IMG/VR virus record: IMGVR_UViG_3300027996_002186
Coordinates: 372,001-436,000 of that record
From: a virus
Direction: 5' to 3' (one strand)
DNA: 64,000 nucleotides
Position numbers and translations under genes: made by a program. The notes beneath the pieces were generated by a model. The model was not told where the DNA came from and did no database searches. It saw nothing but the letters and a program-made list of their open reading frames with translations. Of the stretch, positions 59,908 to 64,000 are shown piece by piece. Every line of letters starts with the position of its first letter. Within the stretch, counting starts at the first letter, position 1.

Positions 59908-60624
59908 ATGGGAATAAACGATATAACATCATTAATAGACAAGTATGGTATTAAAGGAGCAATTTTTGTGATATTCCTATTTTTACTTATTGCGATTTTT
60001 AAAAGTAAATGGTTTAGTATGGCATTATCTAAGCTATCAGATAAGTTCATAGAAAGGTTTATGAAAAATAAAACAAAGGATTTAGATAAAGTTAGAAATA
60101 TAAATGTTTCAGATATATCAAATCATGATATATTTAACTACATTGATTTCTGGATGTATTCAAAGATACCAACATTTCAATTCTCTACTGAGTATAGAAC
60201 AATAGTATTTAGAAAATATTTAACACTATATCTTAAAAGTTATAAATCAAATATATCAAAATTTGTTACCAATAAAGATTATCAAGATATGGATGATCCA
60301 AAGGTTTGGAAAGCTTTATTAGATTTAATAAACACAATTGTTTATGATTATGAAAGAGAAATGGTAGAAGCAGGTATACCTAAGGTTGTTATAGAAAAGA
60401 TGAAAGCTAGAAATAATGATACTATAACATTAACAATTGATTTAATACAAGGTGTTTGTAATTCACAATTTTATTCATCTGATAAGAATTATTTGAAAGT
60501 TTATTCGGTGGTAAATATATTACTATCTGTGTTAGAAAACACAATAAGTAATTCCGAAAATATTTGTAATAGTATAAATGGCCAATTAAAAGGACTAGAA
60601 TTTGGTGGTAAAAAAGAGCCTTAA
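59908..60624 (+). CDS. Single-span membrane protein, possible T4-type holin
   Basis: 238 residues. One membrane span near the N-terminus (about 17-35, KGAIFVIFLFLLIAIF) followed by a basic stretch and a 200-residue soluble helical domain. Size and topology match class III holins such as T4 T (218 residues, one N-terminal span, large periplasmic domain), but the positive residues right after the span would favour a cytoplasmic C-terminus. No sequence motif proves it. Upstream is TTAAATATATATATAA, a loose late-type box. Confidence 0.6.
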   Translation: MGINDITSLIDKYGIKGAIFVIFLFLLIAIFKSKWFSMALSKLSDKFIERFMKNKTKDLDKVRNINVSDISNHDIFNYIDFWMYSKIPTFQFSTEYRTIVFRKYLTLYLKSYKSNISKFVTNKDYQDMDDPKVWKALLDLINTIVYDYEREMVEAGIPKVVIEKMKARNNDTITLTIDLIQGVCNSQFYSSDKNYLKVYSVVNILLSVLENTISNSENICNSINGQLKGLEFGGKKEP

Positions 60625-60626
60625 TT

Positions 60627-61055
60627 ATGAAACACATTAAAAAGTTTAATGAAGAATTAGTACCAAGATTTCCCACTCATAATAAGGGGGAGGTTATTGT
60701 TTATGCTAAGGATTTAGATTATAGAAATGTTCAAGTATTTGCTAAGAAGCTTGGTTATGAAGTAGTTGGTGAGGTTAGAGATGATGGTTATTTAGTGAAG
60801 ACACCAGTTGGTCAAGAAGAACAAGCCGGTGCTGATTTTGTTGATAACTATCCAGAATTTTTCTATAACCACGAAAGAGAAGATATCAAAGATACTATGG
60901 CTTATGAAGAGTTAGATGATATCAAAAATGATGTTGAAAATTTAAGAGATTCTCTTGGTAGTCTAAATAAGTTTGGAAAAAGTATGTTACCTGATGGTTG
61001 GAATGAGGACATCGACAAAATTATTAATAGATTACAAAATGCCAAACACGAATAA
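60627..61055 (+). CDS. Tagged hypothetical protein
   Basis: 142 residues, tag MKHIKKFNEELVPRF. A small alpha/beta domain (VQVFAKKLGYEVVGEVRDD) then a helical acidic end. It starts 2 nt after the membrane protein stop and overlaps the next tagged gene by 17 nt, so all three are one operon. Confidence 0.72.
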   Translation: MKHIKKFNEELVPRFPTHNKGEVIVYAKDLDYRNVQVFAKKLGYEVVGEVRDDGYLVKTPVGQEEQAGADFVDNYPEFFYNHEREDIKDTMAYEELDDIKNDVENLRDSLGSLNKFGKSMLPDGWNEDIDKIINRLQNAKHE

Positions 61056-61407
61056 ATACATAAAATCATTTATATTGTTTGAATCTGATAACATAAATTC
61101 GGATGAAATACCTTGGGAGGTCTTTTGGGAATTTATACAAGATTCTCAAGACGTTTTTATGGAAATAATGGATGATGATTTATTATTAAGTGATTATGGT
61201 AAATACTCTTTTGATTATCAAGATGATTTTATTTTCTTAAAGTTTAAAAAGCCAACAGATTTAGAAACAATTTCTTTTTTATGGGAAGATATTAAAATAG
61301 CAATTAATAGATTGAGTGATAAATATAATATTACTCATAAAGTATCCGATTTACCTGGTATAATTAAGTTAGTTGTTACGTTGGAGAATCAATCCATTAA
61401 ACCATAA
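61039..61407 (+). CDS. Tagged hypothetical protein
   Basis: 122 residues from the ATG at 61039; a longer reading from 60973 would overlap the previous gene by 83 nt and hide the tag. N-terminus MPNTNKYIKSFILFESDN is an extended tag with five extra leading residues. The rest resembles other small tagged proteins in rhythm (DSQDVFMEIMDDDLLLSDYG). Convergent overlap of 19 nt with the guanylate kinase gene. Confidence 0.65.
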   Translation: MPNTNKYIKSFILFESDNINSDEIPWEVFWEFIQDSQDVFMEIMDDDLLLSDYGKYSFDYQDDFIFLKFKKPTDLETISFLWEDIKIAINRLSDKYNITHKVSDLPGIIKLVVTLENQSIKP

Positions 61408-61928
61408 ACATCATCAGCATTAAACTCTGGGTCGGTTATTTTCAAATCACAATCGATGAAATTGTTAAAATCTATTTCATCCGAATCTAATCTACGTTTG
61501 ATAGAATCATTCTTATCTTCTCTTGTATGTAATCTAGATTCTCTTATATTTCTATCAATATCTAAATAAACAACAAAACAACACTTTCTTTGTTCTTCTG
61601 TGATGTCTTTGAATTCACCAGGAGTCATTATCATAACTTGTGATGAGTTAAACTCATCTTTAGTTAATCCATAATACCACTTTTCTTTATCAGAATCTTC
61701 TGGTGTAACCTCAAATTCTTGGTGTGTTAGGAATTTATTTTCATTGATTGATTGTAAAAATTCAGAATCATCTACGAAGTTATAAGTAGAACCTTGTTCT
61801 TCAAATTTTCTTTTTGGTCTTGTTGTCCACTTTAGACAGGGTTTTAGACCTTTATCAGATAATTTTCTTAATAGAAAGTCTTTCCCCGATCCACTAGGTC
61901 CCATTATTATACATTTTTCATTTTTCAT
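61389..61928 (-). CDS. gmk: Guanylate kinase-like protein
   Basis: 179 residues. Walker A GPSGSGKD at 10-17, then KWTTRPKRKFEEQGSTYNFV matching the GMP-binding TTRxxRxxEexGxdYxFv motif, and a lid-like RLHTREDKNDSIKRRL. It should phosphorylate GMP/dGMP for phage DNA synthesis. Slightly short relative to bacterial enzymes (about 205). The T4 dNMP kinase belongs to another family. Confidence 0.8.
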   Translation of the reverse strand: MKNEKCIIMGPSGSGKDFLLRKLSDKGLKPCLKWTTRPKRKFEEQGSTYNFVDDSEFLQSINENKFLTHQEFEVTPEDSDKEKWYYGLTKDEFNSSQVMIMTPGEFKDITEEQRKCCFVVYLDIDRNIRESRLHTREDKNDSIKRRLDSDEIDFNNFIDCDLKITDPEFNADDVYGLMD

Positions 61929-61939
61929 TTCTAATTATA

Positions 61940-62749
61940 TTATCTTTTATCAATTTGTTCATATCTCCAATAGAATCCACGAGATTTCCTATTAATATTC
62001 TTACAACAAAATGAAATATTAGAAGAGTTACTACCTACATGATTTGCAGCTTCTTTGATAGATTTAAATTCCCCAACTAGTTGATTATCATTATCATATT
62101 GATATACTTTCTTACCTATTTTTTCTTTCCTAGTCATATCCACTTTCACCAATTCACTACCGTCATCATATTTCCAAATGAACTTTCTGTGGTGCTTTCT
62201 TATACCGGTTAAACAAGCTGATATTTTACCTGTGCTAAAAAAACCATCACTTTCAACAACAGCGTCTTTAATACACTTATACTTCTTTATTATGTTATAG
62301 TTTATATCATATTGTATTATTGATTTATAACTATTGATATTAGGAATCCCAATTAATTTATTTTTAATTTTCTGCTTGGTTTCTTCACTACAAGGAACTC
62401 CTTTGTTATGTGGTGTATTTCCTTTCTTAAAGGATCCTTTATTACCAAAGGTAGATCCATCACCACCTGATGTATAATTAACTAATGAAAATCCCCATGT
62501 TTTGAATAATGATATATAGAACATTTCCCAATATTGCCATTCAGATACCGGAACCTCATCTATAATAATTAACTCAGGTCTAAATCCATCCTTTCTAACG
62601 TTGTTAATCCAATTTCTTTTATGTGTATTCTTATCCCTAGCAGAATTAAAGTGATTTGTGTATCTATCTTTCGGATTGTTGGCTTTCCCAATATACCTAA
62701 TTTGGTTATTTCTGGGATCAGATAGAGCATATATAAAAACATTTTTCAT
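61940..62749 (-). CDS. GIY-YIG homing endonuclease with NUMOD domains
   Basis: 269 residues. GIY-YIG core variant IYALSDPRNNQIRYIGKA (6-23), R29 and catalytic E75 in YWEMFYI. NUMOD3 motif GNTPHNKGVPCSEETKQKIK at about 110-130. Two NUMOD1-type helices: YDINYNIIKKYKCIKDAV and YQYDNDNQLVGEFKSIKEAA, followed by SNISFCCKN. A free-standing selfish gene inserted between the guanylate kinase gene and a tagged gene. TTATATATAA lies just upstream, so expression may be late, as for I-TevI relatives. Confidence 0.9.
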   Translation of the reverse strand: MKNVFIYALSDPRNNQIRYIGKANNPKDRYTNHFNSARDKNTHKRNWINNVRKDGFRPELIIIDEVPVSEWQYWEMFYISLFKTWGFSLVNYTSGGDGSTFGNKGSFKKGNTPHNKGVPCSEETKQKIKNKLIGIPNINSYKSIIQYDINYNIIKKYKCIKDAVVESDGFFSTGKISACLTGIRKHHRKFIWKYDDGSELVKVDMTRKEKIGKKVYQYDNDNQLVGEFKSIKEAANHVGSNSSNISFCCKNINRKSRGFYWRYEQIDKR

Positions 62750-62801
62750 TTCTTATATATAAAAACACCCAGTACCTCTTTTACCTAAAATTATAACATT
62801 T

Positions 62802-63185
62802 TTAATTTGGTATGAATTGAAGGCTTATTGATTGTAGGATCCATTCTGGGAATTCTTCAATCCTCTTGATATTTATAAATCTAGCACTGCCATTAGATAA
62901 TACAATGTGTATATTTTTAATCTTACAATCCTCTGATATTATAATATCGTTAATTCGTTTAAGATATTCATTGACATCATTCAAACTAAATAAATACTTA
63001 TCTGGATAAACTCCTATTTGGTTGGTTGATTTATCAATATCTATTGTTATTCTTTCTAATGAATCGGATCTCTTTGTAACACTAGTTTTGAAATTTATAT
63101 CATCTAATTCAAGTAATACATCTCTTATATTATTCATCAGAGAATCTTCGTCATTAAATGACTCAAACATCTTTAGATAATTCAT
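62802..63185 (-). CDS. Tagged hypothetical protein
   Basis: 127 residues, tag MNYLKMFESFNDED. Alpha/beta body (ERITIDIDKSTNQIGVYPDK, IKNIHIVLSNGSARFINIK). The start shares one base with the stop of the upstream tagged gene, so translation is coupled. No family recognised. Confidence 0.7.
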   Translation of the reverse strand: MNYLKMFESFNDEDSLMNNIRDVLLELDDINFKTSVTKRSDSLERITIDIDKSTNQIGVYPDKYLFSLNDVNEYLKRINDIIISEDCKIKNIHIVLSNGSARFINIKRIEEFPEWILQSISLQFIPN

Positions 63186-63448
63186 TATAATGGTTTATAA
63201 TTTGGGATAGCTCCTTTGTAATTCTTATTACCACTCTTTAGTTGTTCTCTTTCTGCTTCAGATGCAGCTCCATATTCTGGATCTTTCTTTTCTTTATCTT
63301 TACAATCCATACAGATTATATCTTCATTGAACATACTCATTGTGGTCATATTATTAGTTGATTCACCACATCTATCACAATTATCTCTTCTCATGTCGAA
63401 GGAACCATGTCGTGCTGAATAATCTTCAAATGTTTTTAAGTTTTTCAT
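63185..63448 (-). CDS. Tagged small zinc-finger-like protein
   Basis: 87 residues, tag MKNLKTFEDYSARHG. CDRC and CMDC pairs 20 residues apart form a four-cysteine zinc site. A basic/acidic tail follows. A packaged zinc-binding protein could contact nucleic acid. It overlaps the upstream gene by 4 nt. Confidence 0.7.
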   Translation of the reverse strand: MKNLKTFEDYSARHGSFDMRRDNCDRCGESTNNMTTMSMFNEDIICMDCKDKEKKDPEYGAASEAEREQLKSGNKNYKGAIPNYKPL

Positions 63449-63804
63449 TCACCTAATTTAGTTTTTAATTCTTCTATGAATGGTTGAAAATTATGTTTAC
63501 CATAATCATCTTTAAGTACTGTTGCAACAGCATCTGCGAAATCTTTATATGACATACTATCATCAATTTGATTGATTGATTTACTTATATCACTTGATAA
63601 TAAATCTGATTCATTTGATTCATTGAATCTTTTAAATTTTTTAATTTCATTCACATCATCACTGACTGTTAATTTTTTAACAACCTTTAAGAGAAAATCT
63701 ACATCTTCTATAGCAGCACTTGGATTATCATAGTAATAATCATCACCCCTTTCTTGTAAATGGGTAAATATATATTCTCTTTCCCAATCAGTTAGTTTAT
63801 CCAT
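63445..63804 (-). CDS. Hypothetical protein with an internal tag-like segment
   Basis: 119 residues. N-terminal 50 residues are helical (DWEREYIFTHLQERGDDYYY). Residues 51-65 read VNEIKKFKRFNESNE, a good copy of the tag, and are encoded from an in-frame GTG. So either a second start gives a 69-residue tagged protein, or two genes have fused. Overlaps by 4 nt downstream and 8 nt upstream. Confidence 0.65.
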   Translation of the reverse strand: MDKLTDWEREYIFTHLQERGDDYYYDNPSAAIEDVDFLLKVVKKLTVSDDVNEIKKFKRFNESNESDLLSSDISKSINQIDDSMSYKDFADAVATVLKDDYGKHNFQPFIEELKTKLGE

Positions 63805-64000
63805 TATCTAAAACCTTTATTTTTAATGAATCTAACCATTGTTTAGCATCTTCTTCTGAATCAAAATATATCTCACCACCATCTACTGGATGGTTTTGAA
63901 ATTCATAATGATATCCTTCTGTTCCAAAGGATTCTTTTGGTAAAGATATGTAGTGTGTTGGTTCACTAACTTCTGGTTCAATTTCTTTAATTATAGCCAT
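63797..64000 (-). CDS. Hypothetical protein (may continue past the right edge)
   Basis: 67 residues with an ATG at the last base of the window, which may be the true start or an internal Met. Contains DGGEIYFDSEEDAKQWLDSL, a small acidic alpha/beta pattern. First visible gene of the tagged minus-strand operon at the right end. Confidence 0.55.
   Translation of the reverse strand: MAIIKEIEPEVSEPTHYISLPKESFGTEGYHYEFQNHPVDGGEIYFDSEEDAKQWLDSLKIKVLDNG

Noticed and set aside
1-64000. tRNA genes, CRISPR arrays, insertion sequences, integrase or attachment sites
   Set aside because: None was seen by eye on either strand. A tRNA scan would be the decisive check, given the CCA enzyme.

Overview
This window reads as part of the genome of a large, AT-rich, T4-related myovirus that infects a Bacteroidetes (probably flavobacterial) host. 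Phage evidence: a FEN-type 5'-3' exonuclease like T4 RNase H, a T4-type two-gene type IIA topoisomerase, a gp6/J-like baseplate wedge protein, two DNA methyltransferases, two homing endonucleases, DHFR, PRPP synthetase, tRNA nucleotidyltransferase and many small overlapping genes of unknown function. Host evidence: promoters with the Bacteroidetes consensus TAnnTTTG (often with TTTG 19-20 bp upstream), an absence of clear Shine-Dalgarno sequences, and two secreted proteins built like Bacteroidetes type IX secretion (T9SS) cargo. No integrase, tRNA gene, CRISPR array or insertion sequence was recognised.

Layout. 1-9.6 kb: rnh (runs off the left edge), a Vsr-like homing endonuclease, a T9SS-like secreted protein, topoisomerase large and medium subunits. 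9.7-19.4 kb: small early-type genes, a rhomboid protease, an FCP1-like HAD phosphatase, a LETM1-like membrane protein, a structured non-coding RNA at 15.4-15.7 kb, a beta-class DNA methyltransferase. 19.4-22.8 kb: acidic coiled-coil protein, metallopeptidase/VWA (CobT-like) protein, SPFH-like membrane protein. 22.8-28.8 kb: four tandem paralogues, CCA-adding enzyme, 2H phosphoesterase. 29.2-31.5 kb: a second T9SS cargo protein, a SiaC-like protein, a response regulator. 31.7-37.3 kb: MoxR/CobS-type ATPase, RNase H-like and bifunctional nucleases, Dam methylase. 37.3-48.1 kb: tagged proteins including an adenylate cyclase, a RecB-like exonuclease, an OmpH-like protein and two charged internal-head-like proteins. 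48.2-54.2 kb: metabolic operon (MazG-like, galE, prs, HAD, GT2, folA, NadR-like kinase). 54.2-59.8 kb: response regulator plus membrane histidine kinase, then baseplate genes. 59.9-64 kb: holin-like membrane protein, guanylate kinase, GIY-YIG endonuclease and more tagged proteins.

The most striking pattern is a shared N-terminal tag (M-K-x-[IL]-K-x-[FY]-[EN]-x-[FEN], often followed by [ILV]-N-E) on about 23 otherwise unrelated proteins. It resembles the T4 capsid-targeting sequence (MKTYQEFIAE) that sends internal proteins into the prohead, with a gp21-type cleavage site. If so, this phage packages a large injectable set that includes an adenylate cyclase and possibly a CCA-adding enzyme. A second pattern matches it: a 10-mer TTAATATATA lies just upstream of many tagged, structural and signalling genes (candidate late promoter), whereas host-like TATATTTG boxes precede other genes, some so close to the ATG that the mRNA should be almost leaderless.

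Together the genes suggest a virus that rebuilds host signalling (two-component system, cyclase, SiaC-like protein), host surface (T9SS cargo, GalE, glycosyltransferase) and nucleotide or NAD metabolism, and that carries an unclassified structured RNA. There is no gap of more than 300 bases without a gene; the longest, 15420-15672, holds the RNA.
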